Notes: generated from the sequence alone by a model not told the origin. Shown: positions 53,912 to 62,619, counted from the stretch's first letter. The stretch: DNA of 64,000 nucleotides from DB1 sp049323655 (GCA_049323655.1 JBMONO010000025.1:1-64000), one strand, 5' to 3'. Numbers and translations are program-made.

Positions 53912-55312
53912 ATGAAGATACGGCAGAAAATCACCCTGTGGATCTCCTTGACCGCCCTCTGCGCCGGCATCGCCTTTTCCTCCTTTGTCTTTCTTGAATT
54001 GCTTGATGAGTCGGTGCGGCTGATCGATCGGGAACTGCGCCATATGGCCGAAGCCCTGTTCGAGCAGGGGCAGGATGACCTCGCCGTTCCCTGGACGCTT
54101 GATGTAACCCGATTGCCGTTTTCGCCGGACAGATACTGGATCAGTGTCACGGATCGTGAAAATGCCGTCCTCTACCGCTCCGCCCTGACCCGCTATGTGG
54201 ATATCCCCCTCCTGGCTGAAAAGCGGTACACTGTGGAGCGGATCGTTTCGCGCAATCTGGTCCGGATCGGTCAGGATGAGGAAGATGAGGTCTACTTCCG
54301 GGTCCGGGTCTATGAACGGGAGATCGCTGGCCGACCTGTTATCATCCGCATCGCCAAACCCATCGAAGAGATTGAGGAGGAGGTGTATGAGGTTCTCTGG
54401 GAGCTTGGTTTCAGTCTGGGACTCTGCACCCTGGCTGTCATCTTTTTCAGCCACCGGTTGGCCGGCAGGATTCTTGCCCCGTTGGCGTCCATGAACCAGC
54501 TGGCGTGCGAGATTCGGGAAAAATCCCTCGACCGGCGAATACCGGTGGGTAAGAGCCGTGATGAGCTGGCTACTCTAGCCATCTCCCTGAACGAGATGTT
54601 TGATCGTCTGCAGTACTCATTTGTCCGGCAGAAGGAATTTGTCGGCAACGCCTCCCATGAGTTGAAAAGTCCGATCAATCTGCTTTTGCTGGTCCAGGAG
54701 GAGCTGCTGCAGCGTTCCGATCTGCCCGATGGAATGCGCGACGACCTGGAGCGGCAGTTGCTGACCATGCGGCGGATGAGCAGACTGATCAGGAATCTGC
54801 TCGATCTTTCCCGCCTGGAGCAGCAGGAAGCGGTAAACGTTTCTGCCGTGGATCTCGGCGATCTGATCCGACAGGTGCTGGATGAGTATCGGGAGATGCT
54901 GGTCAGCGCCCGGATAGAGGTTGAAACAGACTGTGCCGGTGAGTTGCGGCTGGCCGCTGATGCGGAAAAATTGCAGCGCCTTCTGATCAATCTCGTTGAT
55001 AACGCCATCCGGTACAACGATCCGGCTGATGGCCGCATCCGCATCACGGCGCGCAGGGAAGACGGGAACTTTGTTCTGCGGATGGCCAATCGCGGCCTGC
55101 CCATCCCGTCGGCTGAGGTCGAAAGAGTTTTCGAGCAGTTTTACCGGGTGGAAAAATCCCGGGCCACTGACCATGGCGGCGCCGGACTCGGGCTCACCAT
55201 TGCCCGCCGGATCGTTGAACTCCATGGCGGGACGATCCGCATCGGCAGCACAGCCGGCTGGACTGAGGTAACGGTCATCCTGCCGGGACGGGACGTGCCG
55301 CCTGCGCCATGA
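53912..55312 (+). CDS. Sensor histidine kinase
   Basis: A 466-residue kinase: helix 1 (LWISLTALCAGIAFSSFVFL), a ~130-residue periplasmic domain, helix 2 (ELGFSLGLCTLAVIFFSH), HAMP (RILAPLASMNQLACEIREKS), HisKA with the phospho-His at ~249 in GNASHELKSPINLLL, and HATPase_c with N box LINLVDNAIRYNDP, G1 DxG replaced by ANRGLPI, and G2 GGAGLGLTIARRIVELHGG (in parts). The DxG to NRG change is seen in the CusS/PcoS group. It forms an operon with the regulator gene. Confidence 0.92.
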   Translation: MKIRQKITLWISLTALCAGIAFSSFVFLELLDESVRLIDRELRHMAEALFEQGQDDLAVPWTLDVTRLPFSPDRYWISVTDRENAVLYRSALTRYVDIPLLAEKRYTVERIVSRNLVRIGQDEEDEVYFRVRVYEREIAGRPVIIRIAKPIEEIEEEVYEVLWELGFSLGLCTLAVIFFSHRLAGRILAPLASMNQLACEIREKSLDRRIPVGKSRDELATLAISLNEMFDRLQYSFVRQKEFVGNASHELKSPINLLLLVQEELLQRSDLPDGMRDDLERQLLTMRRMSRLIRNLLDLSRLEQQEAVNVSAVDLGDLIRQVLDEYREMLVSARIEVETDCAGELRLAADAEKLQRLLINLVDNAIRYNDPADGRIRITARREDGNFVLRMANRGLPIPSAEVERVFEQFYRVEKSRATDHGGAGLGLTIARRIVELHGGTIRIGSTAGWTEVTVILPGRDVPPAP

Positions 55313-55366
55313 AAGAAGTCTCGGACGCTTTGCCTCGCTGTTTCATTCTGCTCGCTCTGCGGGCGA

Positions 55367-57310
55367 TCAACCTTCTCCTTTTTCCCTTTGCCATCTGTTC
55401 AATCTGTTGCGAAGCACATAATCCGCCCCCTGGTAAAAAGACATCACCTTCATGGCCGGCGGATAGGATGGTGTCGTCTCGGCGATGGTCGGTGGTTCAT
55501 CAGTCAGATCAACCCGTTCGATTTTTTGCTGTGGCGAGAGGATGAGCAGTTCGTTGCCCTGTACCAGCCCCAGTTTCTGGTAATTGCCGATCAGCGCCCG
55601 GGGCTGAAAGCCGGGTTCCAGGATGTTGCGGCCGAAAAAGAAACTTTCGTAGGAAAAGTGCAGCAGGCCGAGCAGGGTCGGAGCAACATCGATCTGGCTG
55701 GCCATGGTGCTGATTTCTTCCGGCATAACCCGACCGGGCGCGTAAATGAAAAAGGGAATGTGATATTTGTCCACCGGCAGTCCCACCTTGCCGGCGCTGC
55801 CGGCGCAGTGATCGGCCACCAGGACGAAGATGGTGTCGGCAAACCAGGGTCGTCCCTGCGCCTCTGCCAGCAGTCGGCCCAGGGCGTAATCAGTGTATTT
55901 CACTGCGCCGGCCCGGCCCGTGCCGGAAGGAATGTCGATTTTTCCTGTTGGATAGGTGTAGGGCCGGTGATTGCTGGTGGTCATGATGTGGAAGAAAAAC
56001 GGTTTGCCGGCGGCATGGTCGATGTCCGCTTCATGGATGGCCCGGCGGTAGAGATCCTCATCCGCCACCCCCCAGGCGTTGGCAAAGGTTATCTCGTCAT
56101 CCTGCAGGACACTCTGGTCAACGATCCGATAGCCGTTGCCGGAAAAAAAGGCGTTCATGTTGTCGAAATAGCCGCGGCCGCCATAGAGAAAGACCGTATC
56201 ATAGCCGTGATCGGCAAAGACCTTGCCGAGGCTGTACATCCCGCTGTTGTCAGGCCGTTTCACCATGGAGCGGCCCGGCGTGGGCGGCAGGGAGAGGGTG
56301 ATCGCCTCAAGGCCCCGGTCGGTGCGGGTGCCGGTGGCGTAAAAATTGGTGAACAGCATTCCCTGGCCGAACAGATGATCGAGAAACGGGGTGAGATGTT
56401 TCGTGTTGCCGAAGCGGCTCAGGTAGCCGGCGCTGAGGCTTTCCACCGTAATCAGGATGACGTTGTCCGTGCGGGCCGGATGCTCGTCTTTAATGGTACG
56501 GCGGATATCGTACAAGCCGTCACGGGGAATGGTGCTGTTTGGTTCCCAAACGGCGGTTTTGAGTTCATCGGAGAGCAGGAGGTCCTCGCCCAGGGTATAA
56601 AAGGTCCGGTAATCGAGGGTGTTGTTGCGAAAGGCGGCAAAAAGCTGGTAGGGACCGTTGGAGGCCAGTTCGTTGACATAGTTGTTGTCGGAGAGAGTCC
56701 GCTGGGCTTGACCGAGACCGGCAAAGGCGAAAACGGCCAGCAGGAGAAGAATCGTTGCCCGGGCCAGGCGGCTGCTTGTTTGATCGTTGTTTTCCCAGGC
56801 GCGGTGCAGGTGGTTGCGGAGGCTGAAAAAAAGCAGGACGGACAGACCGAGGATGGCGCCGAGCAGGGTGGGCAGTGGATAGGACTCGATGATGTTGTTT
56901 GCGACTTCCCGGCGATAGACGAGATAATCGACTGCAATGAAATTGAAGCGCACCCCGAATTCGTCCCAAAAGAGCCATTCGGCGATCAAGGTGAAGAGGA
57001 GCAGGAAGAGGGCGGCAAGGACACCGGTCTGCCAGGAAATTCGAAAGAAACGGCACTGGTACCATCGTGTCGGCAGCACGGCAAGGAGAAGGATTGCGGG
57101 TATCGCTGCGTAGGACAGAAAGGCAGCGTCATAAACGAGCCCCACGGCGAAGACGTAGGCGAGGCGAGCGGCGGTCGGTTCAGCCAGGGGCCACTCCCGC
57201 AGCAGCAGGGTCAGGCGTAGCAGGAAAAATGCGGCAAGCGCTGTCGTGGCAACCGGCAGCAGCAGGGCAAAACGGCTTTTCCGGAAAGAGAAGAGGGTGA
57301 TCGGCATCAT
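55367..57310 (-). CDS. LTA-synthase-like phosphoglycerol/phosphoethanolamine-type transferase
   Basis: A 647-residue inner-membrane protein: five N-terminal helices, then a sulfatase-fold periplasmic domain with NVILITVESLSAGYLSRFG (metal-binding Glu), the nucleophile Thr in FYATGTRTDRGLEAI, FLYGGRGYFDNMNAFF, FFFHIMTTSNHRPYTYP and FVLVADHCAGSAGK (metal-binding Asp-His). All catalytic residues of the LtaS/OpgB/EptA group are present, so transfer of a phospho-polar group from a phospholipid onto a glycan or lipid is likely. GGAGGAG precedes ATG 57310. It overlaps the PAP2 gene by 4 bp. Confidence 0.9.
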   Translation of the reverse strand: MMPITLFSFRKSRFALLLPVATTALAAFFLLRLTLLLREWPLAEPTAARLAYVFAVGLVYDAAFLSYAAIPAILLLAVLPTRWYQCRFFRISWQTGVLAALFLLLFTLIAEWLFWDEFGVRFNFIAVDYLVYRREVANNIIESYPLPTLLGAILGLSVLLFFSLRNHLHRAWENNDQTSSRLARATILLLLAVFAFAGLGQAQRTLSDNNYVNELASNGPYQLFAAFRNNTLDYRTFYTLGEDLLLSDELKTAVWEPNSTIPRDGLYDIRRTIKDEHPARTDNVILITVESLSAGYLSRFGNTKHLTPFLDHLFGQGMLFTNFYATGTRTDRGLEAITLSLPPTPGRSMVKRPDNSGMYSLGKVFADHGYDTVFLYGGRGYFDNMNAFFSGNGYRIVDQSVLQDDEITFANAWGVADEDLYRRAIHEADIDHAAGKPFFFHIMTTSNHRPYTYPTGKIDIPSGTGRAGAVKYTDYALGRLLAEAQGRPWFADTIFVLVADHCAGSAGKVGLPVDKYHIPFFIYAPGRVMPEEISTMASQIDVAPTLLGLLHFSYESFFFGRNILEPGFQPRALIGNYQKLGLVQGNELLILSPQQKIERVDLTDEPPTIAETTPSYPPAMKVMSFYQGADYVLRNRLNRWQREKGEG

Positions 57311-58017
57311 GGGTGTCTCCTCCAGTATTGCGGATAAAAGGCGATGGATGTCGCCAGGGTCGCGGTCCAGCAGATGGCCAGGGAAAAAAGATCGTGGCTG
57401 GGGAAATGAGCGCCCCGTATCTGCTGGGTAAGGCCGAAGAGCGTCCCCAGAATGATACCGAAGAGCAGGCCGTATTGCCTGGAGGCCAGATGGTGATGGG
57501 CCATGAGAAAATAGAGGCTCATAAAGGCAAACCCTCCGGAGGAGTGACCCGCCGGAAAGGCCTCGCCCACCGGTGCGCCGACCGGGACCGGATCGAAGAT
57601 GCGGATGTACGGTTGTTCACCGTAAAAGATTTGCAGATCCCACGGGGTATAGATATGGGTCAGCTGTTTGCCGAGGCTGACCAGGAGAGGGCCGGCTGCG
57701 GTGGCGATGATGAAAAAGAGAAACGTTTTTCTGAAGGGGCGCAGCTTCGGGGAGAGAAAGGTCATGACCAGAACGATGAGCGAGCCTGCTGCCGTTGCCA
57801 TGACAAACCATTGGCCGCCGCGGTGGAGAACGTCCTTAAAAAACCAGTGACGCTTGAAGGGCCAGCTGTGCGTATGTAAATCATAAAACCGGCTCACCCA
57901 CCAGAGGTCAAACCCGCTGTACTCGAAGGCCGTGCCCAGCAGGATCGCTGACAGAGGAACAAGGGTGACGAAGAGAAGCGATATTCGGGAGGCAGGGTGG
58001 TCGTGCATGCTGATCAT
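57307..58017 (-). CDS. PAP2-family membrane phosphatase
   Basis: A 236-residue protein with six helices and the three PAP2 motifs: KQLTHIYTPWD (motif 1, with Lys but the RP replaced by TPWD as in some LpxE/LpxT-type enzymes), FPAGHSSGGF (motif 2) and RGAHFPSHDLFS (motif 3, catalytic His). It could remove or transfer phosphate on lipid A, undecaprenyl or phosphatidyl lipids. It is cotranscribed with the LTA-synthase-like gene, suggesting that the phosphatase prepares or recycles a lipid for the transferase. Confidence 0.88.
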   Translation of the reverse strand: MISMHDHPASRISLLFVTLVPLSAILLGTAFEYSGFDLWWVSRFYDLHTHSWPFKRHWFFKDVLHRGGQWFVMATAAGSLIVLVMTFLSPKLRPFRKTFLFFIIATAAGPLLVSLGKQLTHIYTPWDLQIFYGEQPYIRIFDPVPVGAPVGEAFPAGHSSGGFAFMSLYFLMAHHHLASRQYGLLFGIILGTLFGLTQQIRGAHFPSHDLFSLAICWTATLATSIAFYPQYWRRHP

Positions 58018-58060
58018 GGGGCGCAGTGTTGATTTGCTTTTTTGCTGATGCCGGAAATAT

Positions 58061-58090
58061 GTCGGAATCGTGGCTTTTTGCGATTCCGAT
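58061..58090. repeat. Isolated hairpin of family II
   Basis: GTCGGAATCGTGGCTTTTTG followed by CGATTCCGAT is the terminal hairpin of family II without the rest of the element. Confidence 0.65.
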
Positions 58091-58154
58091 CAAAATAACC
58101 GGTCTTTATGAAGAAAGGATGAAGAGGGAAGGGATTTTCGTTTAAAAAAAGATT

Positions 58155-58288
58155 GATGGAATCGTAAAAACTGAAAATTAACCACAGAGACCGCAGAGCG
58201 CACAGAGATAACTAATTATAATTAAAAATTTTTTCTCTGTGTTCTCTGTGCGCTCTGTGGTGAAAAAAGACTTTTTACGGGTTTGTCA
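58155..58288 (+). repeat. Family I CCACAGAG palindromic repeat, copy 5
   Basis: The best preserved copy: GATGGAATCGTAAAAACTG, AACCACAGAGACCGCAGAG, CTCTGTGCGCTCTGTGG and CTTTTTACGGGTTTGTCAAG. It is followed after 5 bp by a family II unit. Confidence 0.9.
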
Positions 58289-58293
58289 AGATT

Positions 58294-58397
58294 GTCGGAA
58301 TCGTAAAAAGGGACGATTCCGACGGCCCATGTTTTGTAACTCATTGTTTTCACTTTCCCCCCTGCCCTGGTTTGCGGTTTTTTACGGGACCGTCAAG
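58294..58397 (+). repeat. Family II repeat, tandem unit A
   Basis: Hairpin GTCGGAATCGTAAAAAGGGA-CGATTCCGAC, a middle with GTTTTGTAACTCATTGTTTTC and GGTTTGCGG, and end TTTTTTACGGGACCGTCAAG. The end motif is the same as that of family I. Confidence 0.85.
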
Positions 58398-58400
58398 ATT

Positions 58401-58505
58401 GTCGGAATCGTAAAAAGCCACGATTCCGACGGGCGGTGTATTGTAGCTCGTTGTTTTCTCGTTCCCGCCCGCCGTGGTTTGCGGGTTTTTGCGGGACCAT
58501 CAAGA
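58401..58505 (+). repeat. Family II repeat, tandem unit B
   Basis: Second unit with hairpin GTCGGAATCGTAAAAAGCCA-CGATTCCGAC and end TTTTTGCGGGACCATCAAG, diverged from unit A by substitutions through its middle. The two units are head to tail. Confidence 0.85.
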
Positions 58506-58545
58506 TTGCGGCTCTCTGTTTTGAGCCGGGGTGGAGTGTCGCGAG

Positions 58546-58923
58546 TCAGGGCGGGGAGAGCTTCGCTGCCACCCGATTCAGGACCTCATCGATGGCAAAG
58601 GGCTTTTCCAGTAACGATGCCTCGCGGCAGCTCGTTGCGGCGATTTTTGTTTTGATGTCGCTGTCTCCTGTCATCAGGATAAAGTGGCCATCCGGATTGA
58701 TCCGCTGCATCTCCTCCAACAGTTCGAGGCCATTGCCATCCGGCAAATGGACGTCAAGCAGGGTGAGGAACGGCCGACTGGCTGAGGCCATGCTTCTGCC
58801 TTCCGAGGCGGACAGGGCGGTGATTACCCGGTAGCCCTCGTGCTTCAGCAGGAGGTGCAGAGTGCGGGTCAGTGCCCGATCGTCATCGATAATGAGAATA
58901 CTGTTTGTGCTGGTTTCGTGCAT
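58546..58923 (-). CDS. Stand-alone CheY-like receiver protein
   Basis: A 125-residue single receiver domain: ILIIDDDRALTRTLHLLLKHEG (acidic pocket), phospho-Asp in TLLDVHLPDGNGL, ILMTGDSD (Thr/Ser switch) and the Lys in LLEKPFAIDEV. No output domain, so it acts through protein contacts or as a phosphate sink. ATG 58923 is chosen; upstream only a TTG extends the frame. No histidine kinase lies beside it. Confidence 0.85.
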   Translation of the reverse strand: MHETSTNSILIIDDDRALTRTLHLLLKHEGYRVITALSASEGRSMASASRPFLTLLDVHLPDGNGLELLEEMQRINPDGHFILMTGDSDIKTKIAATSCREASLLEKPFAIDEVLNRVAAKLSPP

Positions 58924-59378
58924 GGTGCCCGTTGCGGGTGGATGGGTGATCGTCGGCGGAGTAGTCAGCAAAACCCATGCCTGGATTTTTCGGTAGCGGT
59001 GGAGTCGGCGCTGAGGGGCGGAGAAAAGAGAGAATGACGTGGTTACAGGGAAATGGCCGTTTGAACCGCTGATAGATATGGGGATGATAATCCGGTTTTC
59101 GGGATGACGCGGTGAGGGCGGGTCACAACCTGTCGGACAGATAACCAGTTTCTGCGGAGTCTCCCGGATTGAGGGAGGAGTTTCCTGTCGGCGACTTAGA
59201 GCTTATTCGCAAATAAATCTTTGGTGCTCGCATCCGGCTTTTGGCCGCCTTTGCCCGTTACTCAATTGCAAAATCCTCGCCGTAGCGCTGCTACGCCTGC
59301 GGTTTTGCTCAATCGTCCCGGTCAAATCCGTCTCAAAATCCGGCGCGCCCCCTGAAAAGCTTATTTGTGGATAAGCCC
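58924..59378. other. Intergenic region upstream of the receiver gene
   Basis: The half near the exonuclease is the 59199-59378 inverted-end element. The rest (58924-59198) has no convincing coding frame; it should contain the receiver gene's promoter, but no clear boxes were found. Confidence 0.4.
59199..59378. repeat. MITE-like element with ~18-bp inverted ends
   Basis: GAGCTTATTCGCAAATAAA at one end and TTATTTGTGGATAAGCCC at the other are imperfect inverted repeats about 180 bp apart. The middle holds a hairpin CGTAG-CGCTG-CTACG and the stretch TGCGGTTTTGCTCAATCG. It ends exactly at the stop of the exonuclease gene and may act as its terminator. No coding capacity. Confidence 0.7.
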
Positions 59379-60095
59379 TTAAAAAATTCTCTTCCAGCTT
59401 TGTCCGGCCTTGAAGAGATCCTTCAGGGTGATCAACCCGCTTTTCTTGAGTTTTTTTGTGAGATAAAGAAAAAGATAGGCGGTTTGCAGGGCGTCCTGTA
59501 AAGCATCATGATGATCGAAAGTGGGAAGTTTGTAATCACTGCTGAGATCAGCCAGATTGAAGGATACCTGCAGGTTGAACTGGTCGTGATAGTGTTCCCA
59601 GCGGGATTCGGTGTAGATCTGGGCCATGCGCATGGTGTCGAGGCAGGGGTTGCTGATGGTGGCGCCAAAGAGTTTTTTTGAGGCATGGTTGAGAAAACCG
59701 ACATCGAGGCTGACGTAGTGGCCTACCAGCAGGGCCGGACCGCAGAATTCGATAAATTGCGGCAGGATGACCTGAAGCGGGGGAGCGGAGGCCAGCTGTT
59801 CCGGGGTGATGCGATGGACCAGGGTGCTTTCCGTTGCCCCCTTTTTTTTGTGAGGGCGGACATAGGAGTGAAAGGTTTCGCCGGCAATAATCTTCAGATC
59901 CCGGACATGAACGCCTCCGATGGAAACGATCTCGTCTTTGCGGCTCAGTCCGGTCAGTTCCGTATCAAAGACGACGAAATTGTAGCATTCCAGAGGCTGG
60001 TCCTGGTCGATGTGGCGAAACCATTGGTGATTTTTGGCAAAAATGTGGTGGGGTTGCGCTGTCTTTTCCCTGGTGAAGGGCCAGAAGGGGATCAT
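59379..60095 (-). CDS. DnaQ-like DEDDh 3'-5' exonuclease
   Basis: A 238-residue exonuclease of the Pol III epsilon type. Exo I FVVFDTELTGL (Asp, Glu), Exo II LLVGHYVSLDVGFL (Asp), Exo III HDALQDALQTA (His and Asp), so all catalytic residues are present. The N-terminal ~35 residues are an added basic/aromatic stretch. It begins 9 bp after the cNMP/CBS/DUF294 gene, a pairing common in proteobacteria, where it is not the replicative proofreader. Its substrate is unknown. Confidence 0.9.
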   Translation of the reverse strand: MIPFWPFTREKTAQPHHIFAKNHQWFRHIDQDQPLECYNFVVFDTELTGLSRKDEIVSIGGVHVRDLKIIAGETFHSYVRPHKKKGATESTLVHRITPEQLASAPPLQVILPQFIEFCGPALLVGHYVSLDVGFLNHASKKLFGATISNPCLDTMRMAQIYTESRWEHYHDQFNLQVSFNLADLSSDYKLPTFDHHDALQDALQTAYLFLYLTKKLKKSGLITLKDLFKAGQSWKRIF

Positions 60096-60104
60096 ATAAA
60101 AATC

Positions 60105-62036
60105 TCAAAACTCCCGCAGATGAAACTGCTGGGTGACGCTTGCCTGGATTTTTCTGATCACCTCAAAGGACTCTTTCAGGGTTTTCTTCTCGATGTCAGT
60201 CAGATCCGCCGGGTTGATATAGTTGTTCGGTTGGATGCCATCCTCCAGCATGGCAAGTTGATTGATCAGCCGCAGTTGCATGAGAAATTCATAGGCCTCG
60301 ACCGTCTCGGAAAAGAGATCGTCCGAGATGTGGCCCTGTTCATTGAGCAGTTGCAGGCGACCAAGGGTGTTGCTCTCGGCAATGCCGTACTTGAGAGCAA
60401 GCAGTCGGGCGAAGTCGACAAAGGGTACCAGCCCGGTCTCCTTGAGATTGAGGCTGTTTTTGTGCTCGCCATCTTTTTCGACGATGAAGTTCTTGAAAAA
60501 TGAGAGGGGCGGCCGGCTGCTGAGACAGAATCTGGCAAGGTGGGTGAGGAAAATTTCCTGACGTGGCGCCATGCTGCAAAGGTGTTTGCGGAGCGCTCCG
60601 GCCAGGGTCGAGTCACCGTAGCCTGGCCGGAAGTCGAAAAAGATGGTGGTGTTGAGCACCTCCTGCGGATCAGGGGTGCGCATCCACCGGTCGAAGCGGG
60701 CGGTCCAACCGTTCAGTGTCTGGCGCAGTTCGGGGTTTGAGGCCATAATGTTGCCCGGACAGCGCGGATAACCGCATTCCACCAGATGATGGATGGCCTC
60801 CTCGGCAAATGCCCGAAAGTATTCTTGGGTTGCCTGTTGTCTGCCCGCGTCTTCCGGCAGTTCATAGATGAGGGCGTTGTCCTGGTCGGTGCGGAAGGTC
60901 TGCTCGCGTCGACCCTCGCTACCCATCAGCAGCCAGCAGAAGCGGGAGGGCGGCGCTCCCATTTTTTCGATCATCAGGGTGATGAGACGGTCGAGGATCT
61001 GATCGTTTAAAATGGTGATCATTCGAGTGATATTGTTCGCCTTGGCCCCTTCCTCCACCAAAGAGCGGACCACCAGGGGAACCTTGACCGAGAGCTGATA
61101 GAGATCCTCGATGCGGCGCTGGGCGAGGATTTCCCGGAACAGGTAGAGCGGCGAGGTGCCCTGCAGGACCATGATGTCGTGGGTGGTCACCACCCCGATG
61201 ATCCTGCCTTGTTTTTCGATGGCAAGGTGATGGATGCGGTTGCTCATCATCTTGAGGAGGGCGTCAAAGCAGACGGCATGGGAGGGGATGGTCTTCACCG
61301 GCGAGGCCATGATCCATTTGATGCTGGTCCCATAGTCGAGTCCCTGAGCTACCACCCGGGTTCGCAGATCCTTATCCGTGACAATGCCGATGACGCTGCC
61401 CGCTGCGTCGGTCACCAGTAGGGAGCCGATGTGAAGCTGGGCCATGCGGATGGCGGCGTTCTGCACCGTGTCATCGAAGCGGATGGTGTGTGGTTCGCCT
61501 TTGACGATGGCCCCGACCTGGGCGCTGAACAGGTAGAGCGAACCCTCGGTGCGGGTGGAGACCCGGTGCTGCCGCAGTTCCTTATAAGCGGTGCGCACCA
61601 GTTTCTCGCTCATGCTCCGCAGAAAGTAGGCGGTCACCTTCGGCGCTGAATGGAGCAGTTCCATGAACGCCTCTTTGCTGAAGAGAAAGCAGAAGGTGTC
61701 CTCCACCGTTTCCACGTTGAGGTTGGCGGTGGTGTTCTGGATCAGCGGCAGCGCCCCGAAGTATTCCCCCTCGCCGCGGAAGTCCTTAAGGGTGATCTCG
61801 CCCTCCTCGTCCTTGAGGTAGATCTTCACTCCGCCTTTCTGGATCAGGTAAAAATGAGTCACCTCAGTGACATCCTGCTTGAAGATCAGGGTGTTTTTCG
61901 GGAAGAAGTCGATGATGCACTGGCGGGCCAGGCGGAGCAGATCCTCTTTTGCCAGCTCGTTGAAGGGCAAGGTGTTCTGGAGAAACTCCAGCACTGTCTC
62001 GGGTGCGACCGCATGAACGTCGTTTTTGTGTTGCAT
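60105..62036 (-). CDS. cNMP-binding / CBS / DUF294 nucleotidyltransferase protein
   Basis: A 643-residue cytosolic protein. Order: cyclic-nucleotide-binding domain (FFPKNTLIFKQDVTEVTHFYLIQKGGVKIYL in parts, GEYFGALPLI), two CBS domains (AAIRMAQLHIGSLLVTDAAGSVIGIVTDKDL in parts; VCFDALLKMMSNRIHHLAIEKQGRIIGVVTTHDI in parts), a DUF294 GlnD-like nucleotidyltransferase part (WLLMGSEGRREQTFRTDQDNALIY in parts, with GSEGR and the DxD) and a helical DUF294_C. It probably senses energy charge or cNMP and modifies a partner. ATG 62036 starts the domain; the longer open frame above it is repeat DNA. Confidence 0.9.
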   Translation of the reverse strand: MQHKNDVHAVAPETVLEFLQNTLPFNELAKEDLLRLARQCIIDFFPKNTLIFKQDVTEVTHFYLIQKGGVKIYLKDEEGEITLKDFRGEGEYFGALPLIQNTTANLNVETVEDTFCFLFSKEAFMELLHSAPKVTAYFLRSMSEKLVRTAYKELRQHRVSTRTEGSLYLFSAQVGAIVKGEPHTIRFDDTVQNAAIRMAQLHIGSLLVTDAAGSVIGIVTDKDLRTRVVAQGLDYGTSIKWIMASPVKTIPSHAVCFDALLKMMSNRIHHLAIEKQGRIIGVVTTHDIMVLQGTSPLYLFREILAQRRIEDLYQLSVKVPLVVRSLVEEGAKANNITRMITILNDQILDRLITLMIEKMGAPPSRFCWLLMGSEGRREQTFRTDQDNALIYELPEDAGRQQATQEYFRAFAEEAIHHLVECGYPRCPGNIMASNPELRQTLNGWTARFDRWMRTPDPQEVLNTTIFFDFRPGYGDSTLAGALRKHLCSMAPRQEIFLTHLARFCLSSRPPLSFFKNFIVEKDGEHKNSLNLKETGLVPFVDFARLLALKYGIAESNTLGRLQLLNEQGHISDDLFSETVEAYEFLMQLRLINQLAMLEDGIQPNNYINPADLTDIEKKTLKESFEVIRKIQASVTQQFHLREF

Positions 62037-62148
62037 GGCAAACCTGATTCGGAGGTTGGCAAGGGCTGTTGTCGTTGGGTCTGGAACGGATCGCCAGTCG
62101 TTCCGGACTATCTTACCCTGAAATTGTCGGAAAATCAGGCAGGAATTG

Positions 62149-62252
62149 ATGATGGTCTCGTAAAAAACCGCAAACCATGGTAGGTGAAAAAGTGAAAACA
62201 ACCAGTTACAAAACACGGCCGGTCGGAATTGTGGCTTTTTACGATTCCGACA
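62149..62252 (-). repeat. Family II repeat, reverse copy
   Basis: ATGATGGTCTCGTAAAAAAC, CGCAAACCATGGTAGGTG, AACCAGTTACAAAACACGG and the hairpin GTCGGAATTGTGGCTTTTTA-CGATTCCGAC: a full-length copy in reverse to those at 58.3-58.5 kb. Confidence 0.85.
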
Positions 62253-62396
62253 ACAATTGATCGGGAGAGACGTTGTCGGGCGGCATGCAATCCGTATGCA
62301 GCTTGCCGGGGCAACAAAATGCTCCCCTATCGCATTTTGGAAAAGAGGCAGAGAGTTATATCATCAGTTGAAATTTTACCGGAATGCTGCAATACT

Positions 62397-62522
62397 GACA
62401 AACCCGTAAAAAGTCTTTTTTCTCCACAGAGAATACAGAGTAAACATCTTTTATTACAATTAGTTGCCTCTGTGTGCTCTGCGGTCTCTGTGGTTAATTT
62501 TCACTTTTTACGAGACCATCAA
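62397..62522 (-). repeat. Family I CCACAGAG palindromic repeat, copy 6 (reverse)
   Basis: GACAAACCCGTAAAAAGTC, CTCCACAGAGAATACAGAG, then CTCTGCGGTCTCTGTGG and TTTTTACGAGACCATCAA. Note that its right-hand end is the GAGACCATCAA type seen in family II. Confidence 0.85.
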
Positions 62523-62572
62523 TACTGACGGACTCGCAAAAAGGGTTCCCACGCAGACACTGATAACCGGGG

Positions 62573-62598
62573 TGGAGCATGGCCAGTTGCATGCTCCA
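62573..62598 (+). promoter_or_regulatory. Hairpin in the leader of the dehydrogenase gene
   Basis: TGGAGCATG and CATGCTCCA are perfect 9-bp arms around an 8-nt loop, 21 bp before ATG 62620. The only GGAG near the gene is inside the stem, so the structure could affect translation. Confidence 0.4.
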
Positions 62599-62619
62599 TC
62601 CCTCCACGAATGGTTCTTT

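Larger units (their letters stand above)
58018..58545. other. Repeat-filled intergenic region
   Basis: Contains a small hairpin relic (58061-58090), family I copy 5 (58155-58288) and two family II units in tandem (58294-58397 and 58401-58505). No gene is seen between the PAP2 start and the receiver gene stop. Confidence 0.8.
62037..62619. other. Repeat-containing divergent intergenic region
   Basis: Contains family II copy (62149-62252), family I copy 6 in reverse orientation (62397-62522) and a hairpin just before the dehydrogenase gene (62573-62598). Open frames across the repeats have no ribosome sites and are rejected. Confidence 0.7.

Noticed and set aside
62037..62216. N-terminal extension of the DUF294 protein (about 60 residues)
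   Set aside because: The extra frame lies in a family II repeat and intergenic DNA; the domain starts at ATG 62036.
62464..62619. N-terminal extension of the dehydrogenase
   Set aside because: It reads through a family I repeat; the dinucleotide fold starts right after ATG 62620.
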